From Streptomyces chromofuscus (GTDB lineage Bacteria > Actinomycetota > Actinomycetes > Streptomycetales > Streptomycetaceae): a stretch of DNA of 64,000 nucleotides. Shown in pieces: positions 32,340 through 41,018 of this stretch. Below the pieces are notes generated by a model that was not told the DNA's origin, searched no databases, and was given only the letters and a program-made list of their open reading frames with translations. Location: NCBI RefSeq assembly GCF_015160875.1, contig NZ_CP063374.1, positions 1,550,001-1,614,000 of the forward strand. Reading direction: 5' to 3'. Position numbers and translations under genes: made by a program. Positions within the stretch are counted from its first letter, which is position 1, and every line of letters begins with the position of its first letter.

Positions 32340-34160
32340 TCACCCGGCCGCCCGGCTCTGCCCCTCCCCCACCGGGGCCCACTTGTCGACCAGGCCGGGA
32401 TGCCGCTCCAGCCAGGTGCGCACGGCGTCCTGCTCGCCGCCCTTGCCGGCCTTCTGGATCTGCGCCTCCAGATCCGTCAGCTGCTTCTCCGTCATGGAGA
32501 AGTTCCGCAGCCACTCGCCGACCTCGGGGTTGTCCTCGGCGAAGCCCTTGCGGGCCAGGGTGTGCACGCCGTCGCCCTCGCCCCAGGCGCCCTTGGGGTC
32601 CTTGAGCTTCTTCAGGTCGTAGTCGCTGTACGCCCAGTGCGGCGACCAGAGCGTGACGACGATCGGCTGCTTCTTGGCGTACGCCCGCTCGAGCTCGGCC
32701 AGCATCGCGGGCGTCGAGCCGTCCACGACCTCGTAGGAGTCCTCGAGCCCGTACTCCTTGAGCACCTTGTCCTTGAGCAGGCCCATCATCCCGGCGCTCG
32801 GCTCGATGCCGACGATCTTCCCGTCGACGTCGGAGGCGTGGTCCTTCAGGTCCTCCAGGGAGTTCACGTCCTCCATGTACGACGGGACGGTCAGCTCCAG
32901 GGAGGTGGGGCCGTACCAGGAGCCGAGGTCCTCCAGCCGGTCGCCGTACTTCTTCCAGTACTCGGCGTGCGTGGTCGGCAGCCAGGAGTCGGTCTGGAAG
33001 TCGATCCGGCCGGTGGCGAGGCCGGTGTAGAGCGGGCCGGCGGTGTACTGCGTGGTGGTGACCTCGAAGCCACGCCGTTCCAGGATTTCCTTCCACAGGT
33101 ACGTCGAGGCGATGCCCTCGTCCCAGGGGATGTAACCCAGCTCGATCTCCTCGCCCCGGCCGATGTTCGTGGCGGAGGCCTCGGCGGGGCCGGTGGAGGA
33201 GCCGAAGACGCCCATGCCGCCGGCGACCAGGGCGAGGACGACCACGCCGACGACCGCGACGACCGGGCGGGGGCGGTGGTTCCACGCCCGGCGGTCGCCC
33301 GCGGCGCGGGCCCGGGCGGCGGCGCGGCGGCCGAGCGGGGAGATCTGCTCGCCGAGCGCGCCGGTGATCCGGTCCAGGTAGATGGCGAGGACGACGATGC
33401 CGAGGCCCGCCTCGAAGCCGAGGCCGATGTCGAGCTGGCCGATGGCCTCGTTGACGGCGCCGCCGAGACCGCCGGTGCCGACCATGCCGGCGATGACGAC
33501 CATGGACAGGCCGAGCATGATGACCTGGTTGACGCCGGCCATGATGGTCGGCAGGGCGAGCGGGAGCTGCACGCGCAGCAGGGTGTCGCGGGGCGTGGTG
33601 CCGAACGCCTCGGCGGCCTCCACGAGTTCGGCGTCGACCTGCCGGATGCCCAGCTCGGTCATGCGGACGCCGGGGGCCAGCGCGAAGATCAGGGTGGCGA
33701 TCACACCGGCCGGCACGCCCATGCCGAAGAACAGGATCGCCGGGATCAGCAGGACCATCGACGGCATCGTCTGGAGCAGGTCCAGCACGGGCCGGACGAG
33801 CGCGCCGACGGTCTTGGAGCGGGCGGCCCAGACGCCCAGCGGGATGGAGATCACCAGGGCGATCACGGTCGCCACGATCACCAGGGACAGGGTCGACATC
33901 GCCTGATCCCACAGCTCGAGCGAGTCGATGAGGGCGAAACCGGCGAAGGCCAGGACACCGCCGAGCAGGCCGCGCAGCCACCAGGCGAGCACCGCGAGGA
34001 TGCCGGCCAGGAGCAGCGGCTCGGGGGCGGTGAGGACGTCGCTGATGCCGTTGTACATGCCGTCGACGACGGCCTTGACCGCGTCGAACAGCCAGGAGAG
34101 GTGGCGGACGAGCCAGTCGACGCCGGAGTCGACCCAGTCGCCGAGACGCAGCCTAGGCAT
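32340..34160 (-). CDS. Glycine-betaine-type ABC importer: permease fused to substrate-binding protein (ProW-ProX)
   Basis: A 606-residue fusion. Residues about 20-240 are the permease with the EAA-like loop VEAAEAFGTTPRDTLLRVQL and several helices (LILAILAVLAWWLRG type, LSLVIVATVIALVISIPLGV, PSMVLLIPAILFFGMG, VIMLGLSMVVIAGMVGTGGL). After a single later helix (VAVVGVVVLALVAGGMGVFG) the OpuAC-like binding domain runs from about residue 325 (GEEIELGYIPWDEGIASTYL) to the end, with LWSPHWAYSDYDLKKLKDPK. It imports an osmoprotectant such as glycine betaine, proline or choline. Its ATG overlaps the end of the ATPase gene by 8 bases. Confidence 0.93.
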   Translation of the reverse strand: MPRLRLGDWVDSGVDWLVRHLSWLFDAVKAVVDGMYNGISDVLTAPEPLLLAGILAVLAWWLRGLLGGVLAFAGFALIDSLELWDQAMSTLSLVIVATVIALVISIPLGVWAARSKTVGALVRPVLDLLQTMPSMVLLIPAILFFGMGVPAGVIATLIFALAPGVRMTELGIRQVDAELVEAAEAFGTTPRDTLLRVQLPLALPTIMAGVNQVIMLGLSMVVIAGMVGTGGLGGAVNEAIGQLDIGLGFEAGLGIVVLAIYLDRITGALGEQISPLGRRAAARARAAGDRRAWNHRPRPVVAVVGVVVLALVAGGMGVFGSSTGPAEASATNIGRGEEIELGYIPWDEGIASTYLWKEILERRGFEVTTTQYTAGPLYTGLATGRIDFQTDSWLPTTHAEYWKKYGDRLEDLGSWYGPTSLELTVPSYMEDVNSLEDLKDHASDVDGKIVGIEPSAGMMGLLKDKVLKEYGLEDSYEVVDGSTPAMLAELERAYAKKQPIVVTLWSPHWAYSDYDLKKLKDPKGAWGEGDGVHTLARKGFAEDNPEVGEWLRNFSMTEKQLTDLEAQIQKAGKGGEQDAVRTWLERHPGLVDKWAPVGEGQSRAAG

Positions 34161-35232
34161 CGGCGGTCACCGTCCCTTCGCGCGGGCTGTCGCAGGGCGT
34201 GGCTCCGCCCTCCTGGTCGCCGAGGAAGCCGACGAGGCGCTGCCTCGGGACGACGCCGACGAGTTTGTGCCCGCCGTCCAGGACGGCGACCGGGTGGGGC
34301 ACGCGCGCGCTGATCGCGCACAGCTCGGTGAACGGCGTGTCGGGTGTCGCGGTCTCGCAGGCGCAGCCGGCCTCGTCGCCGCGCACGCCGGTGTCCATGA
34401 CGGCGCCCGCGGTGAGCACGCGCGAGCGGTCGACGTCCTGGATGAAGGAGGCGACGTAGTCGTTCGCGGGGCGCAGCAGGATGTCCTCGGCGCTGCCGGT
34501 CTGCACGATCCGCCCGTCGCGCATGACGGCGATCCGGTCGCCCAGGCGCATGGCCTCGTTCAGGTCGTGGGTGATGAAGACGATGGTCTTCCTCAGCGTC
34601 CGCTGGAGCTCGAGCAGCTGGTCCTGCATGTCGCGGCGGATCAGCGGGTCGAGCGCGCTGAAGGACTCGTCCATCAGCAGCAGGTCGGCGTCGGTGGCCA
34701 GGGCGCGGGCCAGGCCGACGCGCTGCTGCATGCCGCCGGACAGCTCGTCGGGCCAGGACCGCGCCCAGCCGTCCAGTCCGCACAGGGCCAGCGCCTCGCC
34801 GGCGCGGCGCTCGCGCTCGGCGCGGGGCACGCCCTGCACGGCCAGGCCGTAGGCGGCGTTCTCCAGGACGCTGCGGTGCGGGAACAGCGCGAAGTGCTGG
34901 AAGACCATGCTGATCTTCCGGGCGCGGACCTCGCGCAGCTCGCGGCCGGAGAGCGCGGTCAGGTCCTGCCCGTCGAAGCGGACCGTTCCGGCGGTGGGCT
35001 CGAGCAGCCCGTTGAGCATGCGCAGCAGCGTGGACTTGCCCGAGCCGGACAGGCCCATGACGACGAAGATCTCGCCCGGTTCCACGGTGAAGGAGGCGTC
35101 GATCACGGCGGCGGTGGTGCCGTCGGCCCGCAGCTCCTGACGGTCGGCTCCCTCGCGGAGCCGGTCCACTGCCTCGTCCGGTCGTCTGCCGAACACCTTG
35201 TAGAGATGCTGGGCCTCAAGCCTGGCTGACAC
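34153..35232 (-). CDS. Glycine-betaine/proline ABC transporter ATP-binding protein (ProV/OpuAA type)
   Basis: A 359-residue ATPase. It begins MSARLEAQHLYKVFGRRPDE. Walker A is VMGLSGSGKSTLLRMLNGLL, the Q loop MVFQHFALFPHRSVLENAAY, the signature LSGGMQQRVGLARALA, Walker B ADLLLMDESFSALDPLIRRD and the switch His FITHDLNEAMRLGDRIAVM. A C-terminal CBS-like segment (FIQDVDRSRVLTAGAVMDTG and HPVAVLDGGHKLVGVVPRQR) is where osmotic or ligand control acts in this family. GTG 35232 is preceded by GAGAGG; the longer in-frame extension upstream is not supported. It is first in a two-gene operon with the fused permease/receptor. Confidence 0.93.
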   Translation of the reverse strand: MSARLEAQHLYKVFGRRPDEAVDRLREGADRQELRADGTTAAVIDASFTVEPGEIFVVMGLSGSGKSTLLRMLNGLLEPTAGTVRFDGQDLTALSGRELREVRARKISMVFQHFALFPHRSVLENAAYGLAVQGVPRAERERRAGEALALCGLDGWARSWPDELSGGMQQRVGLARALATDADLLLMDESFSALDPLIRRDMQDQLLELQRTLRKTIVFITHDLNEAMRLGDRIAVMRDGRIVQTGSAEDILLRPANDYVASFIQDVDRSRVLTAGAVMDTGVRGDEAGCACETATPDTPFTELCAISARVPHPVAVLDGGHKLVGVVPRQRLVGFLGDQEGGATPCDSPREGTVTADA

Positions 35233-35421
35233 GCGTGCCTCTCGTCTGGACGGCAAGGAAGGGGGACGAGGGCCGCAAACAGTTGAAAGTGCAACCGACG
35301 TCGCTCCGAGGCGGCGCCTGCCCAGACGCCTCCACGGCAAACACGACAGTGATCCGGCTCACAGGACGTTCACGACTGGCACGCCCCGGCCGGCGCCGGG
35401 AGACTGTCGGCGGGGTACGGC

Positions 35422-36354
35422 ATGATGCGGGACGTGACCGGACGACTGATGCTCCTCGACACCGCCTCGCTCTACTTCCGCGCCTACTTCGGCGTCCCGG
35501 ACTCGGTGAGAGCGCCGGACGGCACGCCGGTGAACGCCGTGCGCGGACTGCTCGACTTCATCGACCGCCTGGTCCGGGACCACCACCCCGAGCACCTGGT
35601 GGCGTGCATGGACGCCGACTGGCGCCCGAAGTGGCGGGTCGACCTGATCCCGTCGTACAAGGCGCACCGGGTCGCCGAGGAGCAGGAGAGCGGGCCGGAC
35701 GTGGAGGAGGTGCCGGACACGCTGTCGCCGCAGGTGCCGGTGATCGAGGCGGTCCTCGACGCGCTGGGCATCGCGCGCGTGGGGGTCGCGGGGTACGAGG
35801 CGGACGACGTCATCGGCACCTTCACCGCGCGGGCCACCGGCCCGGTCGACATCGTGACGGGCGACCGTGACCTGTACCAGCTGGTGGACGACGCGCGCGG
35901 CGTGCGGGTGCTGTACCCGCTGAAGGGCGTCGGCAGTCTCCAGCTGACGGACGAGACCTGGCTGCGCGAGAAGTACGGCGTCGACGGCAGCGGGTACGCG
36001 GATCTGGCCCTGTTGCGCGGCGACCCCAGCGACGGACTGCCGGGCGTGCCGGGCATCGGCGAGAAGACGGCCGCCAAGCTGCTCGCCGAGTTCGGCGACC
36101 TGGCCGGGATCCTGGCCGCGGTCGACGACCGCGGGGCGAAGCTGACGCCGGCCCAGCGCCGGCGGCTGGACGAGGCGCGTCCCTACCTGGCGGTGGCGCC
36201 GACGGTCGTCCGGGTGGCGTCCGACGTGCCGCTGCCGGACGTCGACACGACCCTGCCGCGCCGGCCGCGCGACCCGGAGGCGCTCGAGGCGTTGTCGGGG
36301 CGCTGGGGGCTCGGCGGCGCGCTGCAGCGGCTGCTCACCACGCTTGAACCATGA
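35422..36354 (+). CDS. 5'-3' exonuclease (PolI N-domain / flap endonuclease-like)
   Basis: A 310-residue stand-alone exonuclease. It contains LMLLDTASLYFRAYFGVPDS, VACMDADWRPKWRVDLIPSY, VAGYEADDVIGTFTARATGP, VDIVTGDRDLYQLVDDARGV and the H3TH motif LPGVPGIGEKTAAKLLAEFG. The acidic residues in EADD and TGDRD bind the metal ions. It would remove RNA primers or flaps during replication and repair. Three nearby starts are possible: ATG 35422, ATG 35425 or GTG 35434 (MTGRLMLLD), the last fitting the family best. Confidence 0.9.
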   Translation: MMRDVTGRLMLLDTASLYFRAYFGVPDSVRAPDGTPVNAVRGLLDFIDRLVRDHHPEHLVACMDADWRPKWRVDLIPSYKAHRVAEEQESGPDVEEVPDTLSPQVPVIEAVLDALGIARVGVAGYEADDVIGTFTARATGPVDIVTGDRDLYQLVDDARGVRVLYPLKGVGSLQLTDETWLREKYGVDGSGYADLALLRGDPSDGLPGVPGIGEKTAAKLLAEFGDLAGILAAVDDRGAKLTPAQRRRLDEARPYLAVAPTVVRVASDVPLPDVDTTLPRRPRDPEALEALSGRWGLGGALQRLLTTLEP

Positions 36355-36437
36355 CGATTCAGGCAATCGGCCTCATACACTTGAACACCTGGGAGACGCG
36401 CGTGCACAGGTGAGAGGCGCCCACAGGGCGGAAGTGC

Positions 36438-36459
36438 TAGCTTAGGTTAGCCTAAGTTA
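36438..36459 (+). promoter_or_regulatory. Iron box (DmdR/IdeR-type operator) of the siderophore-interacting protein
   Basis: CTTAGGTTAGCCTAAG (36441-36456) is a palindrome with arms CTTAGG and CCTAAG, matching the TTAGGTTAGGCTAACCTAA consensus for the Streptomyces iron repressor. It overlaps a -10-like TAGCTT at 36438-36443 and lies 24 bases before the ATG. Confidence 0.85.
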
Positions 36460-36479
36460 TTCGGATCAGGGAGGCCGTC

Positions 36480-37328
36480 ATGGCAGATCGTCCGGCCCGC
36501 CAGCCGCGCAGGACTCACTCCGCCCAGGTCGTCCGCACCGAGCGACTGACCCCGCACATGCAGCGCGTGGTGCTCGGCGGCGACGGCCTCGCCGAATTCA
36601 CCGCGGGCACGTGCACCGACCACTATGTGAAGCTGCTCTTCCCTCCCGCCGAGGGCGTGACCTATCCGGAGCCCTTCGACCTCCAGCGGATCCGCGAGGA
36701 GCTCCCGCGCGAGCAGTGGCCGGTCACCCGGACGTACACCGTGCGCGGCTGGGACCCGGAACTGCGCGAGCTGACCCTGGACTTCGTGCTGCACGGCGAC
36801 GAGGGCCTGGCCGGCCCCTGGGCGATGCGTGCCCAGCCTGGTGAGACCCTGCGCTTCATGGGCCCCGGCGGCGCCTACGCCCCCGACGCGAGCGCCGACT
36901 GGCATCTGCTCGCCGGTGACGAGAGCGCGCTGCCCGCGATCGCGGCCGCCCTGGAGTCGCTGCCCGACGGCGCCGAGGTACGGGCCTTCGTGGAGGTCGC
37001 CGGGCCCGAGGAGGAGCAGAAGATCGACTCCGACGCGCAGGTCGTCTGGCTGCACCGCGGCGACCGTCCCGTCGGCGAGCTGCTGGTCGAGGCGGTGCGC
37101 ACGATGGAGTGCCCCGAGGGCCGGGTGCACGCGTTCGTGCACGGCGAGGCGGCCTTCGTGAAGCAGCTGCGGGCTCTGCTGCGCCTGGAGCGTCAGGTGC
37201 CGCGCGAGGACCTGTCCATCTCCGGCTACTGGCGGCTCGGGCACAACGAGGACGGCTGGCAGGCGTCCAAGCGGGAGTGGAACGCCCGGATCGAGGCGGA
37301 GCAGGAGACCGGGGCGACGGCCGCGTAG
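36480..37328 (+). CDS. Siderophore-interacting protein (FAD-binding ferric-siderophore reductase)
   Basis: A 282-residue SIP-family flavoprotein. The FAD-binding motif is PVTRTYTVRGWDPELRELTL; the phosphate-binding and NAD(P)H domain has DWHLLAGDESALPAIAAALE, VVWLHRGDRPVGELLVEAVR, and HAFVHGEAAFVKQLRALL. It reduces Fe3+ in imported siderophores, releasing the metal in the cytoplasm. The iron box overlapping its promoter shows repression when iron is plentiful. CAGGGAGG precedes the ATG. A perfect hairpin follows the stop. Confidence 0.94.
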   Translation: MADRPARQPRRTHSAQVVRTERLTPHMQRVVLGGDGLAEFTAGTCTDHYVKLLFPPAEGVTYPEPFDLQRIREELPREQWPVTRTYTVRGWDPELRELTLDFVLHGDEGLAGPWAMRAQPGETLRFMGPGGAYAPDASADWHLLAGDESALPAIAAALESLPDGAEVRAFVEVAGPEEEQKIDSDAQVVWLHRGDRPVGELLVEAVRTMECPEGRVHAFVHGEAAFVKQLRALLRLERQVPREDLSISGYWRLGHNEDGWQASKREWNARIEAEQETGATAA

Positions 37329-37366
37329 CCGCCGGGGCGACGGCCGCACCGGCGCAGGTGCGGCGA

Positions 37367-37396
37367 AAGCGGCGGCACGCCGAGGTGCCGCCGCTT
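37367..37396 (+). terminator. Terminator hairpin after the siderophore-interacting protein gene
   Basis: Arms AAGCGGCGGCAC (37367-37378) and GTGCCGCCGCTT (37385-37396) give a 12-bp perfect stem with a 6-base loop, 39 bases past the stop. Confidence 0.75.
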
Positions 37397-37434
37397 CGGC
37401 GTCCTCGGGGGACGGAAGGCCCCGCGCGAGCGCC

Positions 37435-37440
37435 TACGCT
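37435..37440 (+). promoter_or_regulatory. -10 box placed for a leaderless transcript (pseudouridine synthase gene)
   Basis: TACGCT ends 8 bases before the ATG at 37449 and no Shine-Dalgarno lies between. Confidence 0.4.
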
Positions 37441-37448
37441 GGACGGCG

Positions 37449-38396
37449 ATGAGACGCAGGACCCCCCTTCCGCCCTCCCCGTTGCCGCAGCGCGAAGGGG
37501 TGGACCCGGTGCGGGTGCGGCTGCCCTTCGGGGGCACGTGGCCGACCGTGCGGGAGTATCTGGTGGAGCGGCTGACCGGCGCCGGCGACGGGGTCGTCGA
37601 CGGGATGTTCGACGCGGGGCTGGTCGTCGGGGCGGACGGGACGGCGGTGGCGCCGGACGCGGCGTACGTGCCGGGGATGTTCGTGTGGTTCCACCGGGAG
37701 CTGCCCGCCGAGGTGCGCGTGCCGTTCGAGCTGCGGATCGTGCACCGCGACGAGCACATCGTCGTCGTCGACAAACCGCACTTCCTCGCCACCACCCCAC
37801 GCGGCAGCCATGTCGCGGAGACCGCGCTCGCCCGGCTCCGCCGCGAGCTCGGCATTCCGTCGCTGACCGCCGCGCACCGGCTGGACCGGCTCACCGCCGG
37901 GCTGGTGCTGTTCACGGTGCGGCCCGAGGAGCGGGGCGCGTACCAGACGCTGTTCCGCGACCGGCGGGTGCGCAAGGTGTACGAGGCGGTCGCGCCGTAC
38001 GATCCGGCGCTCACCCTGCCCCGGAGCGTGCGCAGCCGGATCGTGAAGGAGCGCGGCTCGCTGACCGCCCGGGAGGTCGAGGGCGAGCCGAACGCGGTGA
38101 GCCACGTCGAGCTGATCGAGCACCGTGCGGACCTCGCCCGGTACCGGCTGGTGCCGGGCACCGGCCAGACGCATCAGCTGCGGGTGCACATGAACGCGCT
38201 GGGCGTGCCCCTCCTCGGTGATCCGCTGTACCCGGTGGTGACCGACCCCGTGCCGGCCGGTGACTTCCGGCGCCCGCTGCAACTGCTCGCGAGGGAGCTG
38301 GAGTTCACCGATCCGGTCACGGGAGTGGCGCATGTCTTCCGCACTGGGCGGACCCTGGCGGCCTGGTCCGGGGACCCGGAGTGGGCCGGTCAGTAG
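37449..38396 (+). CDS. RluA-family RNA pseudouridine synthase
   Basis: A 315-residue enzyme. A short S4-like N-terminal region (WPTVREYLVERLTGAGDGVV) is followed by the RluA catalytic domain: HIVVVDKPHFLATTPRGSHV, the catalytic Asp in AAHRLDRLTAGLVLFTVRPE and ARYRLVPGTGQTHQLRVHMN. It converts uridine to pseudouridine in 23S rRNA or tRNA. The start follows a TANNNT box by 8 bases, so the mRNA may be leaderless. It is convergent with the P450 and their 3' ends overlap by 7 bases. Confidence 0.9.
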   Translation: MRRRTPLPPSPLPQREGVDPVRVRLPFGGTWPTVREYLVERLTGAGDGVVDGMFDAGLVVGADGTAVAPDAAYVPGMFVWFHRELPAEVRVPFELRIVHRDEHIVVVDKPHFLATTPRGSHVAETALARLRRELGIPSLTAAHRLDRLTAGLVLFTVRPEERGAYQTLFRDRRVRKVYEAVAPYDPALTLPRSVRSRIVKERGSLTAREVEGEPNAVSHVELIEHRADLARYRLVPGTGQTHQLRVHMNALGVPLLGDPLYPVVTDPVPAGDFRRPLQLLARELEFTDPVTGVAHVFRTGRTLAAWSGDPEWAGQ

Positions 38397-39898
38397 CCCC
38401 GCCACCAGCGCAGGAACCGCTGCCAGGCGCCCGGCCTGCGGGCGCCGACCGGTTCCGCGGCGGGCACGGGCTGCTGGGGCGCCGCCGGCGCGGTGACCGC
38501 CTGGTCCGCGGCGGCCGCGGGCTCGGCGGCGGGCGCCGGCTCGGGGACCGGGGTGCCGACCTGCCAGTTGGTGCGCCGGTGGTGCACCGGCTGCAGGCCC
38601 GGCTTCTCCATCACGTCCTGCTGCGGCTTGGGCTCGAACCGCACCGGCAGTTCCACCAGGTGACGTGAGGCGATCGACTCGGACCAGTCCAGGTCCTCTT
38701 CGTCGCAGTCGAGTTCGACGTCCGGCAGCCGCATCAGCAGCGCGTCCACACCGATGTCGGCGATGGCACGGCCGATGTCCTGTCCGGGGCACTCGTGCGG
38801 TCCGCCGCCGAAGGCGAGGTGCGAGCGGTTGCCCTGCATGTTGGCGGTCAGGTCGGGCCGTACCTTCGGGTCGACGTTGCCCGGCGCGGGGGCGAACAGC
38901 AGCCCGTCGCCCTTGCGGATCCGCTGGCCGCCCAGCTCCGTCTCCTGCTTGGCGAAGTAGGCGAAGACCGCGCTGAACGGCGGCTCGTCCCACAGCGACT
39001 GCTCGACCGCCTCCGGCACGGTCATCTGGCCGCCGTTGAGCTGGGCGCGGAAGCGCGGGTCCGTGAGCACCGTGCGCAGCACGTTGGCCAGGAGGTTGGC
39101 GGTGGCCTCGTAGGCGGCGATGAGCACCACCCGCAGGTGTTCGCGGACCTCGTCGTCGGTGAGGCCGGCCGGGTGGGTGACGAGATGGCTGGTGAAGTCT
39201 TCCTCGGGCTGGGCGCGGCGCTGGGCGGCGAGCCGTCCGAGGGCGTCGACGATGTACTGGTTGCTGGAGATCGCGGTCTCGGTGCCCTTGAGCATGTCGC
39301 GGGCGGCGTGCACGATCCGGTCGCCGTACTCGTCGGGCATGCCGAGGATCTCGCACATCACGGCCATCGGCAGATGGTCGGCGTACTGGCCGACGAGGTC
39401 GGCCTCGCCCGCCTCGCAGAACCGGTTGACGAGAATCTGGGTGTAGCGGGTGATGTGCCGGCGCAGGCTGCGGAAGTCGATGGTGGTCAGCGCGCCGGTG
39501 ACCGCGCCGCGCAGCCGCAGGTGCTCGTCGCCCTCGGCGTGCGAGCAGATCGGCTGCCAGGCGATGTGCGGCATGAGGGGATGGTCGGGCTTGACCATGC
39601 CCTCCAGCAGCGGGCTCCAGATGCGGCTGTCCCGGGTGAACTGGGCGGGCGAGCGGACCATGTGGAGGTTCTCCGCGTGGCCGAGGACCACCCACATCGG
39701 GACGTCGTCGTGGAGCAGGACCGGGGCCACGGCGCCGTGCTCGGTGCGGAGTCTCTCGTACAGGGCGCCCAGGTCCTGTGCCTCGGGGCCGTAGAGCCGG
39801 TGCAGTCCGCCGGGGCCGAGGCTGTGGGCCGGGCAGCCGGGGGGCGGACTGACGCCGAGGTCGTCCGTGTCGGTCGTGGTGTGGGATTCAGGCGTCAC
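38390..39898 (-). CDS. rarE: Cytochrome P450 of the conservon (CYP157-like), lacking EXXR
   Basis: A 502-residue P450. The I-helix appears as LRVVLIAAYEATANLLANVL, and the heme loop is HLAFGGGPHECPGQDIGRAI with the ligand Cys intact. At the K-helix, where P450s have EXXR, it reads VPEAVEQSLWDEPPFSAVFA: EQSLW instead of EXXR. This is the hallmark of the CYP157 family as I recall it. The last about 75 residues form an Ala/Pro-rich tail ending in WQRFLRWWRGY, a possible membrane-binding amphipathic end. It is the downstream gene of the conservon, 72 bases from the GTPase gene. The symbol is by synteny with S. coelicolor rar/cvn9. Confidence 0.88.
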   Translation of the reverse strand: MTPESHTTTDTDDLGVSPPPGCPAHSLGPGGLHRLYGPEAQDLGALYERLRTEHGAVAPVLLHDDVPMWVVLGHAENLHMVRSPAQFTRDSRIWSPLLEGMVKPDHPLMPHIAWQPICSHAEGDEHLRLRGAVTGALTTIDFRSLRRHITRYTQILVNRFCEAGEADLVGQYADHLPMAVMCEILGMPDEYGDRIVHAARDMLKGTETAISSNQYIVDALGRLAAQRRAQPEEDFTSHLVTHPAGLTDDEVREHLRVVLIAAYEATANLLANVLRTVLTDPRFRAQLNGGQMTVPEAVEQSLWDEPPFSAVFAYFAKQETELGGQRIRKGDGLLFAPAPGNVDPKVRPDLTANMQGNRSHLAFGGGPHECPGQDIGRAIADIGVDALLMRLPDVELDCDEEDLDWSESIASRHLVELPVRFEPKPQQDVMEKPGLQPVHHRRTNWQVGTPVPEPAPAAEPAAAADQAVTAPAAPQQPVPAAEPVGARRPGAWQRFLRWWRGY

Positions 39899-39970
39899 AG
39901 CGCGTCGCTTTCGGAAACTGTGGAGGGGAAGCGTTGTCGGGGGAGATGGACCGCGGCGATGCGGGGCGGG

Positions 39971-40591
39971 TCAGGTGAGCTGGCCGGTCATGGCGAGGGA
40001 GTGCAGGAAGCGCATCAGGGTCATGAGCACCTCCTTGCTGGAGGCGCGGCGACGGGCGTCGCACTCGATGATCGGGATCTCCTCGGACAGATCGAGCGCC
40101 GTGCGCAGCTCCGCCAGGGGGTAACGGGGGCCGTCCGGGAAGGTGTTGACGGCGACCACGAAGGGCACGCCGCACTCCTCCAGCCGGCCCATGACGTCGA
40201 AACTGACCTCCAGCCGCCGGGTGTCGACCAGGACGACCGCGCCCAGCGCGCCCTCGAACAGCCCGTTCCACAGGAACCAGAAGCGTTCCTGACCGGGCGT
40301 GCCGAAGAGGTACAGCACCAGCTGCTCCGTGATGCTGATGCGGCCGAAGTCCATCGCCACGGTGGTGGCCGTCTTGGTGTCGGAGCCGTAGTCGTCGTCG
40401 ACACCGACGCCGGCCTGCGTCATGGTCTCCTCGGTGGTCAGCGGTTTGATCTCGCTGACCGAGCCGACCATGGTGGTCTTGCCGACCCCGAAGCCGCCCA
40501 CGATGACGATCTTCACCGCGGCCTGTGCCGTGTGCGGCAGGTGGTCCTCGGTGCGTGGGCCCGGGATGGTGTCAGAGTTTTTGAAGTCCAT
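39971..40591 (-). CDS. rarD: Conservon GTPase-like protein (CvnD type)
   Basis: A 206-residue P-loop NTPase. Walker A is KIVIVGGFGVGKTTMVGSVS, the G3-like motif LYLFGTPGQERFWFLWNGLF, then GAVVLVDTRRLEVSFDVMGR. The NKxD position reads VAVNTFPDG, so guanine specificity is weakened, as in other CvnD proteins. In conservons it forms a membrane-associated complex with CvnA-C, like a eukaryotic G-protein unit. Its 5' end overlaps the CvnC gene by 20 bases. Confidence 0.92.
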   Translation of the reverse strand: MDFKNSDTIPGPRTEDHLPHTAQAAVKIVIVGGFGVGKTTMVGSVSEIKPLTTEETMTQAGVGVDDDYGSDTKTATTVAMDFGRISITEQLVLYLFGTPGQERFWFLWNGLFEGALGAVVLVDTRRLEVSFDVMGRLEECGVPFVVAVNTFPDGPRYPLAELRTALDLSEEIPIIECDARRRASSKEVLMTLMRFLHSLAMTGQLT

Positions 40592-41018
40592 GCATCACCG
40601 CTTCGAGGATGGAACGGTCGGGGAGCGCCTGGCGGACGACGGGGGCGCGCGCCTGCACCAGTTCGGCCGTCAGCATCTCGGTGAGCAGCACGGTGATCAC
40701 GCTGAACGGCAGACTGAGGTAGGCCGACAGCTCGGCCACGGAGAGCGGGGCGGCGCACAGCCGGAGCACCGCCGCCTGTTCCGGGCTGGTGGACGGCTTC
40801 GGCTCGGCGCGCGCCACGATGAGCGTCACCAGGTCGAGGTCCGCGCGGTCCCCGTCCGCCTCACCGATCACGAACAGGCGCTCGGGGTTGGAAGGTTTGC
40901 CGTCCTTGCCGTCCGTGCTCTCGTGGCCCGCGCCGGCCTCCCGGGGGACCGGCTGCGGCTGTGGTTGCGGTGGGGGCTCCGGCCTGGCGGAGCGCCGCTT
41001 GCGTTGCGGAGGAGTCAT
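40572..41018 (-). CDS. rarC: DUF742 protein (CvnC type)
   Basis: A 148-residue protein. A Pro/Gln/Arg-rich N-terminus (RPEPPPQPQPQPVPREAG) precedes the DUF742 domain: RLFVIGEADGDRADLDLVTL, IVARAEPKPSTSPEQAAVLR, LCAAPLSVAELSAYLSLPFS and VVRQALPDRSILEAVMHGLQ, a winged-helix-like fold. Its ATG overlaps the CvnB stop (ATGA at 41015-41018), so the two are coupled. It is the third conservon gene. Confidence 0.93.
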   Translation of the reverse strand: MTPPQRKRRSARPEPPPQPQPQPVPREAGAGHESTDGKDGKPSNPERLFVIGEADGDRADLDLVTLIVARAEPKPSTSPEQAAVLRLCAAPLSVAELSAYLSLPFSVITVLLTEMLTAELVQARAPVVRQALPDRSILEAVMHGLQKL

